A stretch of DNA of 64,000 bases from Lepidurus packardi (taxonomy: Eukaryota; Arthropoda; Branchiopoda; Notostraca; Triopsidae), in NCBI GenBank assembly GCA_023053545.1, contig JAKZAN010000004.1:2418001-2482000 (forward strand), given 5' to 3'. Below are positions 21,004-33,600 of this stretch, in pieces. The notes below the pieces were generated by a model that had not been told where the DNA came from, did no database searches, and was given only the letters and a program-made list of their open reading frames with translations. The position numbers were made by a program, and so were the translations under genes. Every line of letters starts with the position of its first letter. Position 1 is the stretch's first letter.

Positions 21004-24000
21004 CTAATTCTTCTTGCCTTTATATTCAAGCCTTAGCTCAATAATGAATAAAATGCACGCTAGAAGCCATCCAGTGCCCAACATAGCGAACGCCGTTTGT
21101 AGTTGGGTTATGGTTAACGGAGCCTCTTCATATTTGGGAAGTAAATTTGCCGATGAATAGCAAGGGATTTTCTTGAAACGGTTGAGGTAGATGTATCCTG
21201 TTATTCCTCCTTCAATCGCTTTCATAATCCTAAGGCAAAGGTAGAAATAGGTAAGTAATTGATTATCAATGATTAATCAATTGCATAAATCGATTTTAAG
21301 TTGTGCTAATTATGAAGATTGCCTCTTAGTTTATTTATAGCTAACCTATTAACTAATACTATTTAACTATTATTTAGCTAATACTATTAACAAGATTTAA
21401 TAGAATTTAGTTGTAGCTAATCCGAGATAATCAAGGTATACATGCATTTTTTTAGAATGAGACATACTTAATTCGAAATGCCTTGGTTAACGGTTGAAGA
21501 TCCTTGGACATGTACCAACCCGAGCTGACGGGAAATGTGTCTGCTGGATATAACAGTGCCAATCTGCATTGGCCAGTGGAGACAAAATCTAGAAACATGA
21601 TTGTCTCAGCCATTGGTTCGCCCTAACAAGAATAGTATAGTGTAACGTCATACATGTATAGGAACTAAAATCTGTAAGGAAGTATAGACTCATACTGTTA
21701 GAAAGCCGTACCCCCCTTTGATTACCATCGCCGCGGCGTCTTTGTCGTTGGTAACGAGACATGCGGGGCATTTTCTTAGCAAATCTCCAAGTTGCTTTTC
21801 GTAACCATTTTTAGCTTGCTATTCTTAGGAACGAATTACTTAAGCTTCAGATCTTTTTTTTAGCAATTTTCAGAGATTTTACTAGAATAGTTGCAGTTAG
21901 AAAGACGTTCTTATTAGCAACGGGCTTTAATGCATCTTTTTTTACGAAATCCTCGAAATTCTTGATAGAGAAGTCAGCAATGGGTGCAGTTAGGAAAGAA
22001 ATCATGATTGAAGTATAAGCGAATACAATTATAACTGCTCCGAGATTCCAACCAGTCAAAAGAAGCCGACCGTGTAGGTTCCTAGGGTTGAATCCACCTA
22101 GCGGCAAACAAAAACAATGGAGGTATCAAAATAGCATTTTTTTTTACCTTGACCAACAACGAGCGATAGAGTGTAAAGAAGTCCTAAACTAAATTCATCG
22201 CCCATAGTCAGTTGCTTAGACAATACATATTGAAGGATTGACAGTACTACGATGCTAGAAATTATTGCAAGCCATACCTATAATAACAGCCATAGCATGT
22301 TTCGCTTTGGGATGCAACTTTATGTTAAGGCTCTCGTATACCTTCACTTATTAACATGAAATACTCACAGATGTCACTGATATGTGCTTTTTTTGCAAAA
22401 AGCATTGCATAAGAAAGTAAAAAGAAAAGAAATATATAGCTAATTACCAGCACATTTTCTAAGCTAAATTTGCTTGGCAGCATAATTTCCAATCGGAACA
22501 AATATGTCTAGAAAACGTCTTGTCATATTTAAACAATTTATGGCAGTCATAAATTGTCTTTATTTAAGTACCAAGTATAAAATCAATAGAAAGTTTGTTA
22601 GTCCACGTATTTCACGTAGTTTAAAAATTAATTTGCATACTACTAATTTATTGTGCATAGGAAACAATTGTGTAACAGTTTCCCACTAGCGATTAGTATG
22701 CTTTAACTATTCTGTTAGTGCAGTTTTGTATGAAATTTAATGGTATTTACAAAAAGTTGTTCCGAAATTTCCCATGGTAACAGCCTATACCGAGCTAAAG
22801 TATACGGGATGCCTTAACACTTTTTAACGCACCGATGCATCGAAAGGTTTTACGTTGGAAAGCAAGTGATATTCCACTGCTGGCGGTGGCAGAACGATAA
22901 CCCATTTACTTAAATGGTAAGGCCAGATTGGATCAAAAAGTTGTCCCCGCTCGCTGGTGTATACAAGTGCCGTGACAGCAATATCGACTTCCTGCGTAAT
23001 TTTTTCTTTTTTAAATGCAGTTCAAATTACTTTACTCTTAGATAAATAATGAGTACTGTAAAGGTATAATAGCTGTACCAATGTAGGTAAAAATAATTGT
23101 AAAAATTTGAAATACGTAACCTTATTTCTGAGCATTTGAGCTACATTATACTTGGACCCATCTAGAACAAACCCATTTTCCTTCGCTTTCACAAATTCGT
23201 ACCTATAATTACCCGGTGAAATGTAAAATAGAAAGTTATATACAGTAAAAAGAGAAAAGACTAAGTTCGTACTTCAAATTCAGACTGTCTGCTATTAATT
23301 TGAAAACCTCTATCTCAATGCCTAACCAGATAGTACGGTTTCCGTGCTTCTCGTGATACGAGAATGGTGTTAACTAAGAATGAACAAAGTTAGATACTCT
23401 TACCAACTTTCTTTCTACTGTTAGAGAATAGTAAGTTATACATCATATGTGCCCGCTCTAATGGGTCGGTTCTCAAATCCTTTTACTCCAACACATTCCT
23501 TAGCTTTTCCATTTTTCCGAATAGCACTTCCGAATGACGATCTTGTAGAACTGGTATGGTTTTCGTACTGAGAAGTACGCATATCAGCTAGGGATACAAT
23601 GTGAGGCTGGAGTGCGAGGTGTTTGTGACAAGGGTCATCCTTTGTAAGAAATGCCCACACGAATGCCGGGTACTGTAGGGCTTTCATGATGGCATCCATC
23701 GAAGAATAAAGCCGATCCACTTCACTGACAATGAGTACCTCCGACTGGCTGGTCTCACTCTTCATTTGGGCTGGATATTTAATTGGTAATATTTTTTTTC
23801 AGAATTGTTATGTAATACTTGTCCGAGGTCCTAGTCGAATGAGGCGTGCTTTCGAAATACCGTGCTTGATTTCGAAATTCCGTAATATCATTTGAGTGTA
23901 CGCGTCATTTGCAAACACATCTTCCAAGTTAATATCGTTGTTGTGAACCACTTCTAACACAGTCAAAGTTTATGATAAATTTGTTTAATTTATTTTTTAC

Positions 24001-24067
24001 CTAAATATTTTGCAGTACACAAGCTGGCTAGTAATGCCACCAAGAGTAATACTACCTTCATGATCAT
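21004..24067 (-). CDS. divergent ionotropic receptor 3 (IR family)
   Basis: Eleven exons: 24001-24067, 23819-23953, 23442-23770, 23273-23373, 23121-23202, 22833-22991, 22148-22277, 21883-22097, 21696-21818, 21468-21622, 21004-21229; 1722 nt, 573 residues, in phase throughout. I start at ATG 24067 (MIMKVVLLLVALLASL, a clean signal peptide); an in-frame ATG four codons upstream (24079) is an alternative. S1 (WLGIEIEVFK, EVDIAVTAL) is near residues 178-291, M1 (VWLAIISSIVVLSI) follows, then pore/M3 (AYTSIMISFLTAP) and the last helix (QLQTAFAMLGTGWLLAC). It is closest to IR2 in intron positions and sequence. One non-consensus point is the GTTACG donor after exon 5. Ligand unknown. Confidence 0.92.
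22325..22817. mobile_element. TTAA-ended short inverted-repeat element, copy 4 (IR3 intron)
   Basis: Starts TTAAGGCTCTCGTATACC and ends AGTATACGGGATGCCTTAA; sits at the same intron position as the IR2 copy. Confidence 0.8.
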
Positions 24068-24079
24068 TTTGAACACCAT

Positions 24080-25956
24080 GTCTGCTTTGAGAAACTAGAA
24101 TGTAGTCCTATTTAAGTTCATCCAAAGTAAGCAAAAAGTTTGCCATCTTTTGTATTAGCATATTAATACAATTTATAATACATCTGCTTGAGTTCATACA
24201 TGAGGAACGTGCTTAAGCTCGTAACTGTCAAAATCAGTTCGACTTGTGATTCTGTCACTCTCAAGTCTCCGGTATGAACCGAAAAAATTATCGAACTTCA
24301 AATTCCGCCTGAAAACGAGTGCCTTAAAGCGAATATATTTGCTTGAATGCAATACGACGAGGGTATTAGGATAACTCAGTAATAGTAATACATGTAGTTT
24401 ACCTGTGTATAAAAGACGAGACGCTGAGCGTGCAGCCTTTCTGCTCTTCTTGTGACTAAAAACAGTCCGTAACTTTTGGTTTCATGCACTGAATTATATG
24501 TATTATCATGTATTGTATTGACGTGTCATGTTAGTGTAACAAAGGGAATTATTTTGGCTTACCCCCATGTCATACCGAGGCTGATACCCAGGGAATGTTT
24601 TTTCAAACGTCGTATTACTTATCTGAGTAAGTCATCTTATATAAGTCATTCCATTGCAAGATGTTGTGACATTTGCTTCAAATGGATGTCTATTATTCTT
24701 TAACAACTAACCGGTAACAAGTCTTGTCCATATTGTATAAGGCATGAAAATGACGTTGAAGTTACTTATTGATATCTATAGGTTAAATTAATACTCTTGT
24801 GTTCTCGATTGTTAAGATGACCCAATATCAATCATCCTTTTGACGTGCAAACTTGACTGTCTTGTGACCACCCCCAAATTTTCTTGCGATCATTTAGAAC
24901 ACTAAACGAATTTTCTAGCCATTAACCATTATTCCATTGTATTTTAAGCTTAGCCATTATTCTACTGCATCTTGTAAGAAAAATTACAAGCTAATTGAGT
25001 AAAGTTATAAAGTTATCACACGCGCATTTAATGCGCAAAAACGTGCGCGTGCATAGACACCCCATCATAGCAAACCACGTCGCCTCCTAGCGTTAGTTTA
25101 GAGTGTAACAATCTAAGCTACGAATTGCTTCTGTAGGCATACCATTGAACATTGTGAAAAGCGTTTTGTACCATTATTTTGGGTTAATAACAACTTTTTT
25201 TTTTTAAAAAAAATACACCCCTCCACTCTTCTTCCAGCCAAACGGCGTGCAGATTAACACGTCACTTGTGTATCAGCCCGTAGCCTGAAAAGATGTTGCA
25301 AGCTACCAGCCACTGTATTTTGAAGTTAAATAAGAAAGCCAAGATTAAAAGTCCGAGCCATAATATGCCTTAAAGTGACATTGCAACAAAACTCTGCTTA
25401 AAAAAGTAGAAGAAAATCCCACTTTCCAGTGTACAGCCTCTACTAATTTGTTCGGTGCATCGAAGTATATTGAGTCTCCAAATGAAAACAAAAATGGATA
25501 GCCATTCCCATTTTAAGAAGCACAACATTTAGTATGGTTTCGAAATGCAATACTAAAGTTGTCAATCGATCAACTCCGATTTAAAAATAAAGTTAACATT
25601 TATTTTCCCGTTAGGTTTAGAATAATTATCACCGCTGACATTTTGTGTGCTTAATTTGACCCTTAAAATAAAACAATTTTTTATAAACATAAACATAAAA
25701 GTAAACATTTCAAAAGTTACTTTCAAATGGACCTTTTCTCAACAAAACGTAATAAAGCCAACGAATGAAGTGCAGGAAAAATGAGGAACCTATACATGAA
25801 TCCCGCCGCAACTAAACGCATTATCAGGGTCTTCTCCACCAATAATAAATTAGGGCGCCTATCAGTTGTGATGAGCAGGATTGTGCTTTCCGTCTTCAGT
25901 AGTAGTTATACGTACAGTTGTGAAGTATCGCAGGTGACTTGAACTCCTTAAAAATA
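24080..25956. other. intergenic; possible promoter at 24408-24415 with an ATG-less ORF behind it
   Basis: TATAAAAG at 24408-24415 is a good TATA box on the + strand. About 65 bp later an open frame (24476-24703) encodes a hydrophobic start (YVLSCIVLTCHVS) and a Cys-containing basic part (PRECFFKRR...ARCCDICFKW), like a secreted peptide precursor. It lacks an in-frame ATG at its start, so an upstream exon would be needed. I see nothing else here. Confidence 0.35.
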
Positions 25957-27664
25957 ATGGAAAATATGAGTTGTAGAGCGCAGGCTTTCGCAATGTCTGC
26001 CTTACTTGGTTGCGAAAAAAATAAGCGCAAATTCCCCAAAGAAGAAGAACGAGAAAAAAGTTCAACTCCAACCAAAATAAAACGTTCACCAGACGCAGAT
26101 TTCGATAAACACTTACCTGGTTCTATACGCGCAGAACTTCTCGACAGAGGCCTTTGGCAACAGTTCTTCCAATTGGGTACAGAGATGATCATTACCAAAG
26201 CTGGCAGGTACAAAAACTAACCTATTTTATAACCCTAATAATCCTCATTGCAAATGGAAACAGACGCATGTTTCCGTCGCTCAAAGTTGGACTAGCCAAT
26301 TTAGAAGATGAGTCTTTCTATATCACGTATTTGGAAATCGAACCCGTAGACGACAAACGCTACAGATACGTGTACCAGAGGTAAGGTAAAAAAAATCGCT
26401 AAGCTTTGGTTTTACTAAAAAGACGTTCGATTGTAGCTCGCAGTGGGCCGTTGCCAGCTCAGGCGACAGTCCGCCATCTTGGAACCACCGTTGCTACGTT
26501 CACCCAGATGGACCAGCTTCCGGTCGCCAGCTACGCCGAGTTGTCTTTGATCGTCTGAAACTTACCAACAGTCGCAAACCTTCCCTGGGTCAGGTAAAGT
26601 GTCTTACAGAAATCTTGCGTCTTCTGTTTAGACGTGCAATTACACCAATTATAATGGAATGATATGACTTTTACATGAAATTAGATTTCCTTACACTCGA
26701 TGCACAAGTACCGACCCAAGCTGTTCATCCAGAAATTAAGCTCTAGTGACTTAACGCTCTTATCCAATCCTGACGCGTCCATCATGAATGTCATTCAACC
26801 TGATAGGGCTGAGAGCTTTGTGTTTCCCGAAACTGCCTTCATCACCGTCACCGCTTACCAAAACCAGGAGGTAAACGAGAGTGAATCATTGCACAGCTAG
26901 CAATTTTCTTACTCACTGAATCATGTTTGTTGAAGATTACGCGCCTGAAAATTGCCAGCAACCCTTTTGCTAAAGGTTTTCGCGAGAACAGCAGAGAAAG
27001 GTAAAAAGATTCGAAGCATTAACCATGCGACTGCTAATCTGTTGGGGTGGGAGCCTCGGAAACAATGATGGGATTGTCTCACTTATCTTTAATTTGGTAA
27101 CAAAGGTTTCCCCGCAAAACGCCGCCTGATAAGCGATGAAACAACGCCGCTTAGCTCCCCTCACACAATCCAGTTGACTCGAGAAAGTTTCGCTAGACAC
27201 GGTATACATAGGTGCTTATTCTTGCTAAAACACGTCCAGCTCATAACATTAGCAAGGTCAGAATCTTGACAGCTTATCGAAAAGGGACGCGTTGACAACA
27301 ATGCCCACCTTGTTCTCCTAAAAGGCGAACAAGATAAAAAAGACTCCAGCGATGAACTCAACGCCAAAACAAACGAACAACTTTACACCGCTTTAATCAT
27401 CTCATTTTATTCTTATTGCTTTTCTTCCCTTTCATTTATAGGTGTTACTCAAACTTGCGTGGATTCGAACCAACAAGCGCCTTAGGCCACCCTTGGCCCA
27501 CGCTCATGACGTCATCAGATGCACTGCATCAACATGTATTCACGACACAAAACCCGTGGTACAATAGCATCAATCTTTGTTGGCATAACCCAGCATTACC
27601 TCTCCCCATGCTACCCTGGCGGACAACTCCCAATGATGCTTTTACAAGTGACGAATCACAGTAG
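25957..27664 (+). CDS. divergent T-box transcription factor, 332 residues
   Basis: Six exons: 25957-26207, 26264-26380, 26437-26593, 26685-26870, 26936-27000, 27442-27664; 999 nt in phase. T-box proteins bind DNA half-sites through an Ig-like domain. The domain spans about residues 60-258 and shows GTEMIITKAGRRMFPSLKV, RYRYVYQ, YVHPDGPASG, SLHSMHKYRPK, FPETAFITVTAYQNQ and NPFAKGFRE, all canonical blocks in order. Between them it is unusual: LANLEDESFYITYLEIEP is far from the common sequence and the loop after QWAVASSGDSPP is altered. The short C-terminus is rich in Pro, Trp and His. I cannot assign a subfamily. The last intron (27001-27441) is long and contains ORF-like stretches, so an extra exon is possible. 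The gene converges on intersectin. Confidence 0.85.
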
Positions 27665-27697
27665 AACTCAATAATCTGACAGTTTCATGGAATTCTG

Positions 27698-30600
27698 CTA
27701 CTCAAACAACTGCAGATCAAGTTTGACCACAATGTCACCGCATTCCACTTCATGCAAGGGCAAGCGTTTCGTAACGGGACCTTTCTGAGCCATTCCACTT
27801 TGATACACTTCCCACATGGCAAACTCGGTCCGACCCAAAAATTCTAAGTAAAAAGAATGCCACGACAATGAAATATTAAGTGAAATTTCAAACACATACA
27901 TTATAACCACAGATGAAGTGAACATTCAAACACAACACTGAAAATTCAAGTGAAAATTCAAACTCATCCACAACAATGAAGAAAGTGTCCTTACCGTTGG
28001 GAGAAAAGTAGTCTTTGTCAAATACAGTAAAGCAGAGAACATCTTGTCGGAGGTCTTTGACGAGGAACTGCATCGACGCATTCCATTTCGGGTTCACGGT
28101 ATTAGGTACCACTTTCGTTCGGTGTTCTTGTGAACCCATGGTTACTTCGCAATACGGATCAATTTTACCTAAAACGCAACGCGCAGTAAACGTACAGTAC
28201 ATGAATCACTTTAGTGTGCTTTAAAATGTGTAGGTTCACCAAAGGTTGTGGAAAGGTAAAGATAAAGAAGGGGTGAGCATTTTTATGCAAACTGAAAAGT
28301 ACCTTTGCCGTGCTTTAGAGCCAAACCTACTCCTTCAACTACGATAACTCGGAGTCGAGCCACTGGTGTTCTAGAACGCTCTAAACATGCAACAACCAAA
28401 AGAGAATGAAGAAGAAGATGTACACAAAACAAGACGTGAAAGTTAATTACAGATATGCATGCACTATGTTAGACACCGAATACAAGCTTTTTGCTACCTC
28501 ACTATCCACTTCTAAGTCAGGAAAAGGTGTGGGCCTAGATTGCTGGCATTCCAACGTCAAACTAGGGTAACTTACTGTTAAGCGATTGCATTTGCAGATT
28601 TACGCCTTCCAGCACGACTACCAATACGCGACCACACGCATTCACGCGTCTATCCTCTAAAAACTTCATTATTACTTCCCTATCTTCAACTCGTGTGTCA
28701 TCACTTCCATGGCTCCCAAATTGTTGCTTGTAACTTAGTGATTAAAAATTAAAATATTCAGAACCTTACTTGACTTTTGGCGTTGCAGAACAGCACGCTC
28801 CACTTCTATAAAGCTTCGGCGCGATTCTTCTAGCCGTTTCAACCATAACGTCTTCTCGGATGTGGACAGCGCCGCTAACTGAACTTTGTTCTCCAAGTCT
28901 TGTATTGAGAACCCTTCGCTCAGGTTTGAATCTTCCGTGGTGGAGATTAGTGTCTCGTTAAGGAACATGGGCTAAAGAAAATGATATGCAACTAAGTTAT
29001 CCGCATTATGTATCTTACAAGACGAAAGAATTTTAGATGGAAGATGTACTCACTTTCTTGTAGATCTTGAAAGAATGCGTGATAGTGCTAGCGAACAAGT
29101 ACTGCATGTTGAGATTCGCCAAGGGTTTATTGGCTTGAGTTAGGAGTAGGAAGTCGTTAAATAAGAACCCCATCAACTCTTTTCCGCTCTTGGGCTAAAA
29201 AAGCATACAAATGAATGTGTCGGCTGAAACATTTCTTCTCAAGTACCGTACCTTTTTTAAATATCCGTAGTGGACCAACTTCCTCGGCCCAAGGATGTTC
29301 GTCAAGGATGGAAACACTAAGGGTTCAGGCAATCCTTCGCATACTACGTGTTTCTGGAGCCATTCTAAACGGTCTGAATTCTCTTGTTCTCGAACCCCTT
29401 CGTTTATCTAGCAAAAAGCAATAGAAAATACACTAAATAAAGAAAATAGAGACGATAAAGAGCCGTACTTGACTGCAAAGCAACTCGGCTTTACCGAAGG
29501 CTTCTTGCAACTGGATTCGATCCGGATGAGACCCATCCGTGCTCTCCAATATCTACTCAACAAAACAAATAAAATTTCAATAAATTCACAAGTTCTCATT
29601 ATTTCACGATTTAACCTTTTTGATCAGAAGCGGGTACTTTGTTATCCGCTGCATAGGTTTCAACAGAAATGACGATAAAGGCATTCCCTGCGCTCTAGGA
29701 TCCTTTTGACAATCTTTGAGCACCTTAGCAAATTCCGGAGAAGTTTCGAATTTCTTCTGCAGCAATGCAGCGCCACTCAGTTGTCGACTGCAGAACCGAA
29801 TGTATGGCGCCATATGCGGCAACTAGTCACACACAACCAACACGTACGTGTCAACAGCTTTCAAACCCTCTCCACAGAAAGTAATTTACATTTTCGCATA
29901 AGATGTCTCCAACCATTTGTACGATTCCATTGACGCTCATCTTCTTCCTGACTCGGAACGCTCTGAGAGACTTGTTACTGGCCATAATTAGTTCTTTCCA
30001 GTTCACAAAGATAGTATCCAACTCTTCCGTGGTCAAAACCGCTGCCCGAGCCAACGGTTTTCGGAACGTCTAGTAAGATTTTACCTTCATTAGTTCGCGT
30101 TTAAGGTCACTAAAAGGCGCGAAAGATGCCAAACTTACGTCAAGTACAATGCTCATATCTTTCATGTACGTTTCTTCAGTGGCAATGAGCTCAAGGATAT
30201 GGTCTTGCCGTTTCCTTTCCAGTGGTGTTAAAGATGAGAGAACGGGTACTAAGGAATTACAAACTATTCAGGAACCTTTGTGTCTGCAAACTCCCCAAAA
30301 CCTCCCAAAATTGTTTAGTTTTTTTGTTTTTTCTGCGATGCTTCCATTTATTATAGTTTACTTAGAGTGGTGGGACCAAGTACTTTATTTAGGATCAAGA
30401 GTAAAGAAGAGCCCAAGCTAAAGTTTCCACCATGCTAAGAAGCAAAGGAAGCAACAATAAAAAACAAAATGGCCGCCACTGGGAGAGTATTTTGAATTTA
30501 CGACAGCCATTCGCATACACACAAGCCACAAAGAGGAGGAAGTGGTTGTCTAACAATGAATAAATAAGTATTATGAATATTTTTTTCTCGTGCAAGAGTT

Positions 30601-33600
30601 TAAGAAAGTCGGCGTGCCCACTACCAACAACAACTAACTGGGCGCCATATAAAACAACGTCGAAAAAGCGGCGAAAACGTAGCATGCACTCCACATAACA
30701 CACATCAAAGAGCGACGAAAACTGTTGGAAACCAACACACTAAGAAGTCCCAAACTGGATAAGAAGATTTTTGAATGACAAAAGCCCCACATAACTTTTG
30801 GTGTCTTTTTTAAATAAAACCGACGAATAGGTTGTGGTAGTGGGCCCCGGGGGAACTTTATCCTAGAAAGAATACAAACCAGATTTGTTGTTTTTCTTTC
30901 CTTTTCTTTTGGTACTCCAAAGAAGGGAGAGAAATAAAAATCAAGGAAAACATACAAGGAAATAATAATAATAAAAAATGAAAGAGGAAGTTTGGGAAAG
31001 CAAAATGAGAAGTTTCTTTGTAATGTACTTACATTGCTGAGAAGAAGATGGCGACGATTCAACGTAATTGGCTGGAAAAAGGCCCATCACGTTCCGAAGC
31101 GATCCTCTCCACCAAGATGCCTCATCTTTGCTTATAACCTGGATCGCATCGCCAGCCACGAAGCTTAGCTCGTCCTGATTCTGAGCCGTATATGGAAACA
31201 AAGCAACGACCGTTTCTAAGGTTTAAAAAATAATACAAAATATCGGTTAATTGTAAGAAGATTGGGTGAAACGGGCTAAATACTGACCTTGGAGCACTGG
31301 AGGCGGGACCGCCGGTGAGTGGGTGGGGATAGAAGGCAAAATAGGCGTGTCTTCGCCGTCATCTCTCATTTCCATGGGTACCGGAGTGGTACGAGTGCTA
31401 CCTGAGCTGAGTACTTTGACATAGGACGCGGGGAACCAGCCCACTTGACGTTTCCGTCCTTTTGCCTAAAGTTCAGTAGTAATTAATCCCCGTAAGAAAT
31501 GATTTTTTAAAATAATAATTATAAAGACTAACTTGGAGTTCGCCTTCCCACCACCCAGAGGTCGATTTCTTCTTAATCATAATCAACTGACCGCGTTGCA
31601 ATGATAACTGCTCCGACGAGGTGGCCGCGTAGGGTGCCACCACCGTCGCGATCTCGGGTTTTCGTCCTTTCTGCTACAAAAACGAAATGTTAGGATTCTT
31701 AAAAGCACACTTATTTTGAACACTAAGCAATGTCGATTGGAACAATTCAATTTTGGCCTTTGACAGAGTAATCAAACTGAATGAACAATTAAACGAAGAA
31801 AACAAACATAGCGCCTGTAAGTCAATTGTTTCAGGGAGTGGAAATAACGAGTCATGCTGTTACTCGTGAGTCATCATTACGTACAATAGTTGGTATCATT
31901 AAATTAGACCTGTACCACTACCACAACAGTAAAGTATATGCTGAACAGCAATCTGTTAAGGTTCACGTATACCTTAGCTTATTGATGCAAGACAGTCATA
32001 GGTGGCACTGATGTTGTTTTGTGCAACAGGTCTCCAGTTTGAGAACCCGGAGATAAAACTGACACTAGTGTGTCAGTTTCCCAACACGTTCTCTGGAAAA
32101 AAACTGACAAATTGGTGTCATGTATCGCGCTTGTGGTTTTTACCGGAGAACCTTAGTTGAAATTCCGAGTTGAGAATTTGTAGTTGGATTGGAAATGAAT
32201 TAGGTTAAGTTAGATTACGTTAGGTTAACGATTTTCATCAATTTTCGTTGATGAGAATCGTTAGAACTTGTACCATTTCGGAAAATGACAAGTATGTGTC
32301 AGTTTTCGACAAGCACGACACAAGATACACGTTTGTCTCTTTTTCCAGAGAACGTGTGGTTTCGTGAAAGTCTTGCGCAGAGAATTAAAAAAGAACATAG
32401 CTAATTGCCAGCAAAGCTTTTACACTTGTTTTCCTTCCGGAAAGTACAACTTATCATCAAATTTTGCTGTGGCAGCACAATGAACTTTCTGGAACAAGAC
32501 TTATCGAATACGGCTTGTCACGTCAAATTTGAAAGCAATTTAAAACGAAAGTTTTATTTTTTCAACAGCTAGTGCACAACCAAAGAAAATTTTTTAGGCA
32601 ACACATTTCATACAGTTGCAAAGTTAATTTGCATGTTACTAATTTAATAGTAATTGGAAAAAAGGTTGATTGGTTGTTCACTAGATGTTTGTATGCTCAA
32701 GCTTACTATCAAATAATTTTTGCACGAAATGTCCTGGTTTGAATAAAAAGGTGTTCCCAAATTCCCCTTGCTAACCGCCTATACCGAGCAAAGGTATGCG
32801 GGAGCTTAATGTCTGCCAAAACAAGTTTCGCTTCCAGAGCGTGTTATAAGCATTGTGAGTGTGAGTGCAATTATAAGCCAAGAAGAAGAAAGATAGGGAG
32901 AAACAGACGCAAGGTAGCCCCTTTCCGGCTTTACCTGGAAAATACTAGGCGAAGCAGCTCCACAAGTACCGGGAGTATTTGGCGATGACGAAGACAACTC
33001 CTTTTTTTTCGTTACGAAATTGGGAGTACAGTAGCCCCCAGAAAACACACAAAGCACCACGTTAGAAAGGACCCCACCAAAAACACCCGTTCAGAACATT
33101 CCGTTTTACTCATCAACAATTGGACAACAATCAACGCCACTGAAAACTTCAAACATTCTTAAACATTAACTTACCTGGCCATCATTATCTACTGGAACTG
33201 TAGCGGGTCGCGCTGCGTAATCCTCCGGGGGTGACGTCACTTCCGGTGGGGATTTCTGGATATGCTCCCGCGCTACCATAGTTGCCGTCGCAGCCTACAA
33301 CAGTTGAACATTTTACTTTCTTTTTACTCCAAAATAGCTCAATATTTGATTTATGTGATGAGCAACCATGCAAAAGCTTATATAGGACAACATACCTCCA
33401 CTTCATTATCCATAACGGTCTCATTCTTACGATACGACGAGGACAAAGTGTAGGCGAAACACAGCAAGAAAGCAGAAGTATAGAAAGGGGACACAAAATG
33501 GAACACATTAGCGACATGGGTGAAAAATGGCGGGGAAAATTGATTTAAGTTTCGTTTTTATCGTACTTGCATGTCCAAAACCGTCGTTACTACAACAGGC

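Noticed and set aside
25862..26213. Minus-strand ORFs over the first T-box exon
   Set aside because: They have no domain; the plus strand encodes the start of the T-box with matching donor and acceptor.
27100..27400. Possible extra T-box exons in the last intron
   Set aside because: Open stretches exist (for example KRRLISDETTPL) but none joins both neighbouring exons in phase with good splice sites, while direct joining of 27000 to 27442 works.
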